Assembly (NCBI GenBank): GCA_000711775.1
Contig: ARYC01000231.1
Coordinates: 1-64,000 of the forward strand
Length of the DNA: 64,000 nucleotides
DNA from: Oxytricha trifallax
Taxonomy: Eukaryota; Ciliophora; Spirotrichea; Sporadotrichida; Oxytrichidae
Reading direction: 5' to 3'
Positions 1 through 10,482 of this stretch are shown one piece after another. The stretch's first letter is position 1. The number at the start of each line of letters is the position of its first letter. Under the pieces are notes generated by a model, which was given only the letters and a program-made list of their open reading frames with translations, was not told the origin of the DNA and ran no database searches. The position numbers and the translations under genes were made by a program.

Positions 1-1026
1 AGAAACATATGCAGAAGCATCACCTAAGTGAGTTCTTGATTTAAGATAAAGAGACTTAGAAATTAGTGCCCGCTAAAAGAAAATCTAATAATCTTGAGAC
101 TTAAAAAGAACAACAGGAGAAGCTCAAGAGGCAGAAGCGAATCGAATTAATGAATCAACCTGCTGGTAATGTCTTTTTAGCATGCTTTTAAGAGAGAGCC
201 ATGCATATTCCTGCACTAAATGCAGTAGACCTTAGCATTTGTATTGAAAACTACTTACATATAAACTTACCTGTTAAAGCAAAACTCATAGTGGTTGATG
301 ACTATGCCTACAAGGTATATCCTTTCAGCTATCTCCTTAAAAATGAGCAGTATCAAAATGAGTTTCTACGAATATATTGTACTTAGAGAGTCTTAGAAAA
401 AAGATTGCAAGAATTTGCTCAAGCTAGATGGTGTTATTTTAGGGTTTGGTTTCATCGCACTAGGGCTAAAAAAATTTGATATGACTCTCCGAGATTATCT
501 ATATTAAAACACATACCCAGATGTCTTGAATGATATTCTATCTAATATGATAAAGGGTGTTTAGGAACTTCACGAGCTTGGATACGTTCATAGAGATTTG
601 AAGCCTGAAAATGATATGCTAAACCTTTGCCCTTTAGAAATAGTCGTAATCGATTTTAATAGAGCCTTAAGATAAGAGATTGTGACCTTAGCAAAGGTTC
701 TTGGTACTCCAGGTTACTTCCCAATCAGAGAGAAATGGACTAATGGCTCTATTTAGTGGGATGTTTGTGCAGTAGCTGCAATAATATTAGAGTGCGATAT
801 GGAAAGCATGACTTACATTAATACAAAATATGAAAAATAATTAATAAATCTTGCTGAGAAGCACATAAAACAAGATGATGTATGCTAAGAAATAAAGAAG
901 ATTGTAGAGAAGATAATAGTAAGAGCTCCAGCATATCCAAGACAATCCTTAGACGATATGCTCGAACCACTAAAGAAAGCGAGATTCAAGAGATACAACA
1001 AAGACAAGTAAGTAAAATTCGTGTGA
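1..1026 (+). pseudogene. protein kinase relic K1 (5' end outside window)
   Basis: Read with TAA/TAG as Gln, this is a eukaryotic-type protein kinase. A Lys/Gln/Glu-rich N-terminal stretch (about 3-150) leads to a VAIK-like strand (AYKVYPFSYLL, near 310), then the C-lobe with catalytic loop HRDLKPEN (586-609), a DFN triplet where DFG is usual (652-660), and GTPGYFPIREKW in the activation/P+1 region. The final in-frame TGA is at 1024-1026. The frame changes by one base near 355-372, inside the N-lobe, so the copy is probably dead or carries an assembly indel. The DFN change suggests altered metal binding or a pseudokinase, but the second copy at 7.3-8.5 kb has the same DFN, so it is ancestral to both rather than decay. 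Kinase family is certain; substrate and role are unknown. Confidence 0.75.
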
Positions 1027-1232
1027 TATAATTAAACTAATACTCATTAAATACATAATAAAGTTTCATTAAACTTGCGTTTTCTCTACTAACCCTAATA
1101 AAACCCCAACTTTACCCTGCTAATCAAAGCACTTATAAACCTCACTAAGGGGTTTTGAGGTTTTGACTGGGGTGGGACGTCCTGACGTCAATGCCCTTAT
1201 TTTTAATCTAGTATATTTATATAAAATTTTAT
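1027..1232. other. short spacer with telomere-like G/T-rich patch
   Basis: No gene seen. Around 1147-1180 there is a G4T4 followed by GAGGTTTTGACTGGGG, and AAAACCCC lies at about 1091-1098 in the opposite orientation, so the patch can pair imperfectly with it. It resembles spirotrich telomere units but is not an array. Confidence 0.4.
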
Positions 1233-1790
1233 AAACAATGAGTAAATTTTGATACAGTTTCCAGAAATCATTAAATAATCTACAATGTATACACGCTATT
1301 TTATAATTAATTACGATTAAATATAGGCACGTATCTCGAAATCGATGAAATTTTGAGATACGTGCTAAATAAATCGAATTAATTAATAAAGTTCAAATAA
1401 AGACAATAAAAATGTAATTTTGTTTTGAAATTATTAAAGTTCATATTTTAATTATTTTATTTATGCCTAATGCACATATTAAATAAATTTTCTATATTAA
1501 GAATTTTGAAATGAATTAGTTTACATAGTTAAATAATTAATATCAACATAAAATACTTATAAGTTAGTAATATGAACTTTAATAATTTCAAAACAAAATT
1601 ACATTTTTATTGTCTTTATTTGAACTTTATTAATTAATTAGATTTATTTAGCACGTATCTCAAAATTTCATCGATTTCGAGATAGGTGCCTTTTTAATAT
1701 ATTTAATCTTAATTAATAATAAAATAGCGTGTATAAATTGTTGATTATTTAATAATTTCTAGAAATTCTATCAAAATTTACTCAATGTTT
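1233..1790. repeat. foldback element FB1 with hairpin-bearing arms
   Basis: Two arms of about 200-230 bp are near-perfect inverted copies: AAACAATGAGTAAATTTTG opens the left arm and its complement closes the right at about 1790. Inside each arm is a second palindrome built on GCACGTATCTC and GAGATACGTGC, separated by an AAATCGATGAAATTT core. The central loop is AT-rich and codes for nothing visible. It is about 558 bp, the size of a non-autonomous element. No clear target duplication was found. Confidence 0.8.
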
Positions 1791-2339
1791 CAAGTATTGA
1801 TATTATATATTTCTTTTTATTTAAGTATTATTATATTCACGATTTTTTTACTATTTTGACTGATAAATAAAGACTTAATGTTTCTAAGAATCAAGAACTA
1901 AGCATGCTCTATGGTATTGTTACATATATTTTATACCTTATTTATTTGTATCATTTATGATTCTAGTAATAATGATTTTAGTGTATTAAAAGCCAAATTA
2001 CAAATTCAAAAAATAAAGAAGATTGAAGATGAAAAAAATTTTCCTTCAATATTATATCAAGTGTAATTTAGACCTAAACAATTCCAGTGAGAAATATATT
2101 CAAACTTACCTAAAATTGCTTACATACATTTTAGATATATATATATATATACATATACATATACCTATAGCATTCATTTAATTTATAAAATTGAAAAATT
2201 TACAAATAAATGATAAATTATAATCAAATACTAATATATGAAGTTCTTTTAATCTTCTCTCAATAGATTCAAAATAAAAAATATGATAATTTTCTAAACT
2301 AGGAACTTTTTAAATTAATTGAGTATGAACATTTAACAG
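1791..2339. other. AT-rich spacer
   Basis: No coding signal. It holds a TA/CATA dinucleotide run at about 2139-2165. Confidence 0.6.
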
Positions 2340-2616
2340 TTAATATTATTAAAATACATTTGAAATGGAAATTTTAGATAAAATAAATAAATCAAATCAA
2401 ATAAATAATTATAACTGCCTGTAATTAGGAGTGTTCGTAACACAAATTAGATTTAAAATAATTATGATCAAATTAATTAAATAAATAATTATATATAATT
2501 AAACTGTACAGATTGTGCAAAGTGTGCGAAAATATAATAATACAAAGTATAGCGCAGTATGTGTGCAAATATATACAAATTATATTAATTAAATATATAA
2601 ATATATAAAATGGTCT

Positions 2617-3166
2617 CAATCGGTGACGGCACAGATACCGTAGACAAAAGAGAGTGCGAACCTCTGTTACTTATGGCGCCACTTGTTTGCATAAATGTCC
2701 TGCAGATTCCTCTCACGGCAGTGACGATGTCTGTATCGGTAAGTTTATTCGCACGTCATACTAACATGTTTTTAGATAATGTGGACCCAACAATCACTAA
2801 TGCAAATGAAGCAACTGACAAAACCAGATCAATTCGTAAAGATGATACATGCTCATGGACTCTTACTGCAGCTGATGATGAAGATACAGTTACACTCACA
2901 ATCAAAATAGTACCAAGAAAATTTCAGTTGAAATAGATGAACCAACTCTAGAAGATATTGCTTTAAACACCGTAAATGAATAATGGTTATACATCACTGG
3001 TCCAGCTGCGTCAAAAGACGACTTCACTATTAAATTTAAGGATTACGTAGAAACGGTGAAAAAATTGCGCTCGACGATACTATTATTTACGATATAGAAC
3101 TTGAAGCTACCGACTCATTAGGTAGTACTGCTACATACACAATAGCTCTTACTGCTACCGCAGAGA
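2617..3166 (+). pseudogene. cysteine-rich/cadherin-like surface protein fragment (E1 cargo)
   Basis: The fragment encodes a Cys-rich segment (pattern around TCLHKCPADSSHGSDDVC) and then a beta-rich region ending DIELEATDSLGSTATYT, which resembles the Cadg/dystroglycan-type repeats common in ciliate surface proteins. A 37-nt intron (2739-2775) must be removed to join the two parts in frame. At least three further one-base shifts (near 2658, 2925 and 3052) are each explained by one missing A in an A-run. It has neither a signal peptide nor a C-terminus, so it is a captured piece of a gene. Domain assignment is by eye and moderate. Confidence 0.55.
2739..2775 (+). other. 37-nt spliceosomal intron
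   Basis: Donor GTAAGT, branch-site-like TACTAAC, acceptor TTTTTAG. Removal restores the frame from VCI to DNVDPTITN. The consensus is unusually complete, so I regard it as a real intron preserved inside the mobile element. Confidence 0.7.
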
Positions 3167-3443
3167 AGACCATTTTATATATTTATATATTTAATTAATA
3201 TTATTCGTATATATTTGCACACATACTGCGCTATACTTTGTATTATTATATTTTCGCACACTTTGCACAATCTGTACAGTTTAATTATATATAATTATTT
3301 ATTTAATTAATTTGATCATAATTATTTTAAATCTAATTTGTGTTACGAACACTCCTAATTACAGGCAGTTATAATTATTTATTTGAATTGATTTATTTAT
3401 TTTATCTAAAATTTCCATTTCAAATGTATTTTAATAATATTAA

Positions 3444-5000
3444 CAAATAATATACTAACACAAAATATCTTCTATATTATACTTGCTGTTAATTTAGGGA
3501 ACTTTAATCAATTAATTAATATTTAAATATTAATTATTGTTAATGATAATACTTTATTAGAAATATTATTCTCTGAAAAATTTTAACCAATGCTATTTTT
3601 TTAATATAAATCAAATTGAAGAAAATAAAAATTTATTAGTATAATTTATCAAATTCTATAGCCCATATTTTTCAGATAGCCTATGTGATCATGCAAATTA
3701 TGTTACCTGCCCTCAATATAGTTGTAGTAAAGTATCTCTAACCCTAATAAAAAATCATTGCACCATTCTCGAAAAGTTGCCTAGATGAGCCTTTAGCAAT
3801 ATATATTAAACCTCTTATTGAGCAATTATTTTCGCGTTTTTATTTAAAAGTCAATCGTATAATTTATCTTTGCCAAATTAGAGTCTCTTATAAGTTCTAT
3901 TCATGGTAAATTAGTCTGAGGACTTCTCACATTTGCGATTTTTATGGAACTTGAAATGTTGCTACAAAAAATTTTGCTATTCTACTAAACGGACTACTTT
4001 ATTTTAATGGCATAATTAATTAAATTTCGCATTAATTTTTCATCAAATGAATTTATAGATTTGATACTTTTAAATTGGTATTGAATAAGACTTTAAGAAT
4101 TTTTATCAGATTTTTATAGCATATTCCTATCAATACCAAACATTTATTCTGATTATTTCTTCAATAGTAAAAAATCTATTAAAAAGCTAGATGAACGGTC
4201 TTGTGTCCCTAGACTAATTAAGCTTTATAGGGAGAACATTTACTTTTATCAAATATTTAGTATCATGAGTATATTAATAAAATTTAAACAATCACGACAT
4301 ATTTTTAAATTAATGTGCATAGTTTAATTTACCATTCCTCAATATGTAAAGATATATGTAATTTTTACAAGTAGAATCACATTTAATAGGGACATGTTAT
4401 ATGTGAGTAACGTACATCCTTGAAATGTCGGCACCAAATGATCCTTCAACGATAGCCATTAAATACACATCAGTAAAGACAAGTAAATATTTTACCAATT
4501 AAAGCAATTAAACATTACAGACTCGTAGTAGAATTCACTTATATTAATTAAATAAAAAGGTTTCGTCAGAGTAGCTGTTTTGATCTATCATTATTTATCA
4601 GGAGATAATAAATTACTGGAATTATTCTGTTTGAATAATCTAATTGTTCAATGTGCAGTGAATAAACTAGATTCAATACTATAAGAAGATTTTTAATTTT
4701 AAGGGAGGAAAGGCAGAATTTTGCAATTTTTATTTAAACAAACAATTTTTATATGAATAATAAAGTAATTAAAAATATAAGAGAATGATACTAATTCTAA
4801 GAGTCAAATATAAAAGATAAATAAAAGTATAAAACATAATATTCCAGTCTGAATTATTCCAATATTAGATTTGAATATTAATTTTTAATTAGAAATTGAT
4901 TAATTACAACCTAAATATGGAGTAAGTTAACCTAATAAATATGAATTTAAACATCAGTCTTTCTAATATTTCTTAAAAGTCTTATTTTTAATTTAAATTA
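3444..5000. other. AT-rich region, no confident gene
   Basis: Mostly low-complexity AT sequence. A minus-strand stretch near 4300-4500 stays open (…YLMAIVEGSFGADISRMY…) but is too short to call. No RNA gene seen. Confidence 0.4.
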
Positions 5001-5186
5001 TATTTTTGTCATTAAAATCCTACTTCTTCAACCACATCTTCAACCACATCTTCAACTACATCTACTGTAAACCTAAACCCCAAAAATTTTTAAAAATGAG
5101 AAAAGCAAAAGCCTAACTGCCACTATTTTGGCAATACTACAGTTCGAGCTTGAAATCAAAATTCCTAAACAAATGTGTGTTAGTAA
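5001..5186 (+). pseudogene. Ser/Thr-rich protein fragment
   Basis: A frame through three 12-bp repeats encodes a TSSTTSSTTSSTTST linker followed by a Cys-containing tail (KPNCHYFGNTTVRA). It looks like the stalk of a secreted or surface protein. TGA occurs in frame at 5097 and 5151. No start or end can be fixed; it runs into the foldback element at 5189. Weak call. Confidence 0.3.
5027..5062. repeat. three tandem 12-bp units
   Basis: The unit TTCAACCACATC is repeated three times, the last with one change. A multiple of three, it preserves frame and encodes Ser/Thr repeats in the overlapping fragment. Confidence 0.8.
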
Positions 5187-5188
5187 TA

Positions 5189-6223
5189 ATAATGTAAAAT
5201 TTTTTAAGAAATAGAGAATTTTTTAATTAATCCAGATTGATATTTTAATGATGATTTTAAAAGTCTTAAATAATTTGAAATAAGGGAAAATTTAGAGATT
5301 TTAGAGAAGTGTGATATTTAAATTATATAAAATGCTTATTATGAATAGGCCCATAACATTAGTACGATTCCGCAGAGGTCTGCAAAAACACAAATCCGCA
5401 GAGTCCCGCAAAGGTCATTGAGAAATAATTAGCTAAAATAGCATAATTATAGGTGAATTAATTAATTTAATCAAGTTTGCACATGTTTGACTTTAATATT
5501 AAAATAAATATATTTATTTAGGTACTCTACCGCAGATTTTTATATATAAACCTGTTTTGCGGTAGAGTACCTTAATTATATTAATTAAATTAAATAAATA
5601 AAATCAAATATTGCATTACTTTTTACAGAAAATGCATTAAATTGAAATGTAATATATAAGAATAAATAAAAAATAAAAAATAATATATTAAAAGTTGAAC
5701 TTCTTAAAATATTGTTACCCAGAGTAGCAACAAGTTACTATATTTGGTTTATTAATATAATTATATATTTTGTTATGCATTTTCTGTAAAAAGTAATGCA
5801 ATATTTGATTTTATTTATTTAATTTAATTAATATAATTAAGGTACTCTACCGCAAAACAGGTTTATATATAAAAATCTGCGGTAGAGTACCTAAATAAAT
5901 ATATTTATTTTAATATTAAAGTCAAACATGTGCAAACTTGATTAAATTAATTAATTCACCTATAATTATGCTATTTTAGCTAATTATTTCTCAATGACCT
6001 TTGCGGGACTCTGCGGATTTGTGTTTTTGCAGACCTCTGCGGAATCGTACTAATGTTATGGGCCTATTCATAATAAGCATTTTATATAATTTAAATATCA
6101 CACTTCTCTAAAATCTCTAAATTTTCCCTTATTTCAAATTATTTAAGACTTTTAAAATCATCATTAAAATATCAATCTGGATTAATTAAAAAATTCTCTA
6201 TTTCTTAAAAAATTTTACATTAT
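5189..6223. repeat. foldback element FB2a (nested palindromes)
   Basis: The arms are 5189-5637 and 5775-6223, about 449 bp each and nearly identical as inverted copies. Each arm contains a smaller hairpin with stems GGTACTCTACCGCA and TGCGGTAGAGTACC around a ~25-bp loop, and a GC-richer patch with CCGCAGAGGTCTGC and TCCGCAGAGTCCCGC. The central ~137 bp is AT-rich and includes AGCAACAAGTTACTAT, itself partly palindromic. The shorter relative at 63337-63890 shares the inner part. No coding capacity. Near-identity of the arms implies recent origin or gene conversion. Confidence 0.85.
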
Positions 6224-6701
6224 AAGAATTACATCAATCCTTATGAATAAGGCAAATCACATCATTGATGTTACTAAATAAACCTTGTTAAATATCTTTT
6301 TAAAGTCAAAGTAATTTTTTATATATTATTTTACCAGTTTTAAGGAGAGTCTGGTCAATGAGAAAAAAATATCTTCAAAATATTTAAAATAAAAAATATC
6401 TTCACTCCCCAATACTAAGGTCAATTAGTGTACGAAGAGTTCATTTTCAAAATGAGAATTTTCATCTCTCAAAGATTCACCAGATTTGAATGATTGAAGT
6501 TAATAAATTCATAGTTTAAAAGAAAATTCTCAGATGATAATTTTTTTTAACTATATTCTAATTACTTAACAAAGAATTCATTCTTATTTTAAGGATTTAG
6601 CTATGACGTTTCTTTTATTAATAATATGATTCTCTAATTCCATTTTAATGTTTGAAATGCCAAATTTTAAATGGATACCAGAATCGTTTTTAGCCTATCA
6701 A
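6224..6701. other. AT-rich spacer
   Basis: No gene seen. It leads into the direct repeat at 6702; the motif ATCAAAGTTGATTTTT near 6695 recurs, in the other orientation, near 63.1 kb. Confidence 0.5.
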
Positions 6702-7085
6702 AGTTGATTTTTGCCTTTCAAAGTATTTTGATCTTACATTTTAAACTTTGATTCTTCATTTTCAATTATGGTACTATTATATTTTTTATATGGTTATTTT
6801 TTCTAATATTTTTGAAAACTTTCATGATTTTCCATTTTAAAACTTTTAATCTTTTAAGAACTTAACTTTCGCTTTGAATTAACTCTCCTGATCAAGAGTC
6901 TATATTAAGTGGATTAGTATATTTCCTAGACTTTATTTAAATCTTACAATTTCCTTACACTCTTCTGATGCCTTGACAACCCTACACTCTTGTTATAAAA
7001 AATAAACAACATTATGAAATCAACAAAAAGCTTTCATTCATAAATTTAACCTTTCTATTAAGATCCACGTCAAGATTTGTACTCA
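6702..7085 (+). repeat. direct repeat DR, left copy
   Basis: About 390 bp similar in order and orientation to 10079-10482. Shared landmarks are GATTTTTGCCTTTCAAA, GATCAAGAGTCTATATTAAG TGGATTAG (split here) and the Cys-free CCCTACACTCTTG/CCCTAACACTCTTG block. Together with the right copy it bounds a 3-kb segment carrying K2 and the gene at 9283. Confidence 0.65.
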
Positions 7086-7286
7086 GGACGGTCTAAATGA
7101 CTGGAATTATTCCTTTTAAATAATTTTATTGTTCAATCCCTATTCAGTAGTATGATTGAGTATTTGATTGATAAAAGTATATTATTAGTGCATACTCTAT
7201 AAGGGTTTTAATAGAGTTTATGTAGGATATTAGAGTTTAAATTTAATGTAAATTAGATTGTATTTTAGGTGTTTTAAGTTAAATAT

Positions 7287-8460
7287 TCAATTAAACAGTA
7301 CCTTGGAATCATGATGCAACTTTCTAAACTTAATTTCTACTAACCAAATAATTATCTAGTCAATTATATGTTCTGTTCTTTTGTTAGTCTTCAGGATAAT
7401 TTGCTCAGCCATATTTCTAATTTTACCTTTTATCTTGTTTTGCTCATGATAATGCTTGATTCTTTGCTTTGAATCTTTTTCTCTTCTACAACTGTAGTTG
7501 TCATTTCTTGCATATCGCACTTCTATTATTATTATTGCTGCTAGAGACCAGATATCCCATAAAATATCTCCATCCCTCCAGTCTTCTCTCTCTGGAAAAT
7601 ATCCAGGAATGCCACTAACGTTAGCCTGTCCTGAAGCCTCAACTCTCTAAGACCTATTGAAGTCGATATTACCACTTGAGTGATGAAAAGTCAAGCATAA
7701 TGTTTTCAGGCTTTAAATCTCTTTGCACGTATTTCAAAGCATGTAGTTCCTCAATTCCTTTGCAGACATTTGTTAAAATAAGAGGTAGTTACTTTGGACA
7801 CCTTTAGTCTTGAATATAGTCTCTTAATATCATTTAGTATAAAGGTAGGCGAAAAGCTACATGATTATAAGCAAGGAGAATTGCCCAAGTTTAATAATAA
7901 ATCTGCTCTGTATATCCCTTGCTTTAGTATGAGCTTTAAACTCATTGACAAGCTCTATTTAATATTTAAAAGTCATTTAAGAGATAGTTGAAGGGATACA
8001 TCCTGTATGCGTATTGATGGTCATTGATATATATCTTATCAAAGGAGTAATTTAATATAATGTTGCTTTAAAGAGAAGTATCTAGGTCAATTTAAGCAAC
8101 TACTGTTTTTTCTTGTCGTAAATCTTGATTATAATTTTTGTTATTCAAAGGTCAGTTGGTTGCTTGCCTTGCAAATGTACTCTAACTCTTTAGCTTTTTC
8201 AGGCACTACGACCTTAGAATACTCCATCACTTTCTTTTGTAGAGAAGTTTCAGCTCAGCTTCATGTTTTCTACTTCTATATCTTCCTTGTAAGCATTTAG
8301 ATTTGCTTCCTCAATTCGCTTGTATGAGAGTATTGCTTATATCACTCGAAGGAATAATACTTTCCATCTATTTTATCAAGTTTTAAGTATACATAGACTT
8401 GCCATCTCTATCCTGCCTTCTTATATCTGTACCAGCTTGATTTATGAGCGAAATTACTCA
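7287..8460 (-). pseudogene. protein kinase relic K2
   Basis: Minus strand. Recognisable parts are AYRMYPFNYLLND (VAIK region), the catalytic loop QRDLKPENIMLD, IDFNRS in place of DFG, GIPGYFPEREDW, and a C-lobe DIWSLAAIIII. The end is at the TGA 7289-7287. At least two frameshifts separate these blocks, so it is inactive. It is clearly a paralogue of K1: the order of motifs, DFN and GYFPxRE are shared. The region upstream of the kinase domain (about 8300-8460) includes a KLDKIDGKYYSF segment not found in K1's visible part. Confidence 0.7.
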
Positions 8461-9282
8461 CATAGCTAAAAAATATAGACTTCAACTTATTCAGTTTGTA
8501 TAAGAATCTCATTAATATGTCTCCCACACACTTTTTTGCCATTCATTTTCTATTCTTAATTTCTATTTTAATAACAGAGACCTCAAGTGATAACTCTGGT
8601 AGTACCTTATGAATATTCATCTAGCAGCTAACAAAATTTTTATAGCTTCAAAAAGTTAGTCTCAGCTAGTTGATGAAAAGTTCTGTGCTTTTCTTAAAAT
8701 GTTAGCGCTCTTATATTTTTAAATTGGAATTTAAAATTATAAAACTGCCTCTATTATCATAAGAGAGATTTGCAAGCTAAATTTTTCAAGGAATTAATTT
8801 AAAGTATTTGAGAAAAAAAATGATAGAAAATAGAGGATGCAGCTTTAAATATAGTTGAAAAGTAACCATTTTTACTAGTTGATTATTGCACCTAACTATC
8901 TAGGAGGTGCACCTAATTAAGTACGAACTGCTTTACGAGGTATTTTGTTATTTTATGATTAAATTTAGGGTGCTCCTTATTAAGTACTAACAAGAATTAA
9001 AGCTCTTAATTAAGTACTAGCATTTTAAAAGTGCTCCAAATCAAGTACGTACATTTTAAATCTAAAAATATGGAACTATAACAATAGAAATTTATATCAG
9101 TTATCTAAAGTTTGAAACCAGCTCTCAAAACCTTCTCCATATTCTTCTTAGATGTTGACCTCCTAAATAATGTCCATATTTAATAGTAAGTCTTACAGAG
9201 GTATATAATTGAAATCAATAAACTTAAAATTTAATATCATTTCTTAGATCTGTTAACAAGATGAAATCAATGAAATGATGCA
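8461..9282. other. intergenic, with degenerate tandem motif
   Basis: No gene. Four loose copies of a ~20-bp motif, GTGCTCC-TTAATTAAGTACT-like, occur between about 8904 and 9052. Confidence 0.5.
8904..9052. repeat. four degenerate copies of a 20-bp AAGTAC motif
   Basis: Copies read GGTGCACCTAATTAAGTACG, GGTGCTCCTTATTAAGTACT, AAGCTCTTAATTAAGTACT and AGTGCTCCAAATCAAGTACG, spaced irregularly. Regular sequence but irregular spacing suggests repeated binding sites rather than slippage. Confidence 0.6.
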
Positions 9283-9891
9283 ATGAAAAAAGTGCAAGCA
9301 CAAGATTTGATTCAAAGATTTAGAATCAAGGATGATTAGCATCGATACTTGGTGCAGCAAGGTAAGGTAATGAACTTATATTAACTAATCTTGATTATTT
9401 AGATGGTATGTTCCTGCCAACGATCGATGGAAGGTACTATGAATCAAGTGTCAAATTAACTACTTTACAGAAACTATTTCTTTGGCATACTTCCAATCAA
9501 TCAAGGGTGGATTACTTGGAAGAATTTATTCAAGAATCTAATAAGAAAAGGTTTAGCATTTCTTCTTCAGAAGATAAGGACAAACAAGGGATCACAATAA
9601 GTGAGAGCTGGCTATCAGAACTGCAGAAGAACCCTTATATTTTAAGTAAGATTTGTAGCTTAACTCTTTAGAAAAATCTGGCACTCGCATCATCTTGATG
9701 AAGCAAGTTTCACAAAAAGAGCGAAAGTCGCAGTCAAAGTATGAAATTAGCAAGAGACTTTATCCATATATTTAGCCTCCAGAGTCAATGAACATAGATG
9801 CTGGAGCTGGCAGCAAGAGAAGAAACATGGCCCAAGCAAGCCTTAGGTGGAAGAAAAGAAAGAGAAGGCAGCTCCCTCTAAAGAATTTTGA
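9283..9891 (+). CDS. unknown protein gene with two short introns
   Basis: ATG at 9283 begins exon 1. Intron 1 (9362-9402) and intron 2 (9646-9671) are removed to give MKKVQAQDLIQRFRIK…, then …FLPTIDGRYYESSVKLTTLQKLFLWHTS…, then a basic region (KERKSQSKYEISKRLYPYIQ). Without intron 1, an in-frame TGA blocks the frame just upstream, so the intron decides the reading. The last exon stays open in two frames; one ends naturally at TGA 9889-9891 as EEKKEKAAPSKEF, and one base shift is needed to reach it. No family recognised. It sits between two direct repeats next to kinase relic K2, divergent from it, and may belong to the same unit. Confidence 0.55.
9362..9402 (+). other. 41-nt intron
   Basis: Donor GTAAGG, TTAACTAATC branch-like sequence, acceptor TATTTAG. 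Splicing joins YLVQQ to DGMFLPTIDG in frame. Confidence 0.65.
9646..9671 (+). other. 26-nt intron
   Basis: Donor GTAAGA, internal CTTAACT, acceptor CTTTAG. Removal continues the frame from NPYIL into KKSGTRIILMKQV and avoids a TGA at 9696. Confidence 0.55.
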
Positions 9892-10078
9892 ATTTGACTT
9901 ATTTGTTATCATTAACTTAACTACAAAACTTATTTATATACATTCACTCTCCCTTCCTTAGCACACTTTTAAGGAAATTAATTATCTGCTTTTTTTGCTG
10001 AGCTTTTAATAAACTTTAATGTATCGATAGGTAGGTCATGCGTCAAGTGGTATAGCAGTAGTTTTTTGTAATATAAGA

Positions 10079-10482
10079 ATTGATTTTTGCCTTTCAAAAT
10101 ATTTTGGTCCTTCATTTTCAACTTTGATATTATAATTTCAATTATTGTAATATTATATTTTTAAATGGTAATTTTTTCTATAAATTAAAAAAAACTTCCA
10201 TGTTTTTCCGTTTAAGAACTTTTAATCTTTTAAATAAACTAAACTTTTTAACTTTCACTCTCTAATTTGACGCTCTTGATCAAGAGTCTATATTAAGTGG
10301 ATTAGAATATTTCTTAAAATATTATCTGAATATTATGATTACCTTAATACTCTCCCGGTCCATTGACAGCCCTAACACTCTTGATATTTAAAGTAAAAAC
10401 TTTATGATATCTAACAAAATGATAAGCTTGCTAAACCTCTTTTTTCTATTCAAATCTACGATAATTTATTCAAAATTCGTAC
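10079..10482 (+). repeat. direct repeat DR, right copy
   Basis: Diverged copy of 6702-7085 in the same orientation. By eye roughly three quarters of positions agree; a pairwise alignment would give the true value. Confidence 0.65.

Larger units (their letters stand above)
2340..3443. mobile_element. TIR element E1 with gene cargo
   Basis: Inverted repeats of about 277 bp lie at 2340-2616 and 3167-3443. Outer ends read TTAATATTATTAAAATAC followed by ATTTGAAATGGAAATTTT. The repeats meet the cargo exactly at an ATGGTCT present at both inner ends, so the cargo's apparent start codon belongs to the TIR. The outer 40 bp resemble the ends of E2 (21223-28313), suggesting one family. No transposase is encoded, so it would be non-autonomous. 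TTAA is present at both extremes but a longer target duplication is not visible. Confidence 0.75.
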
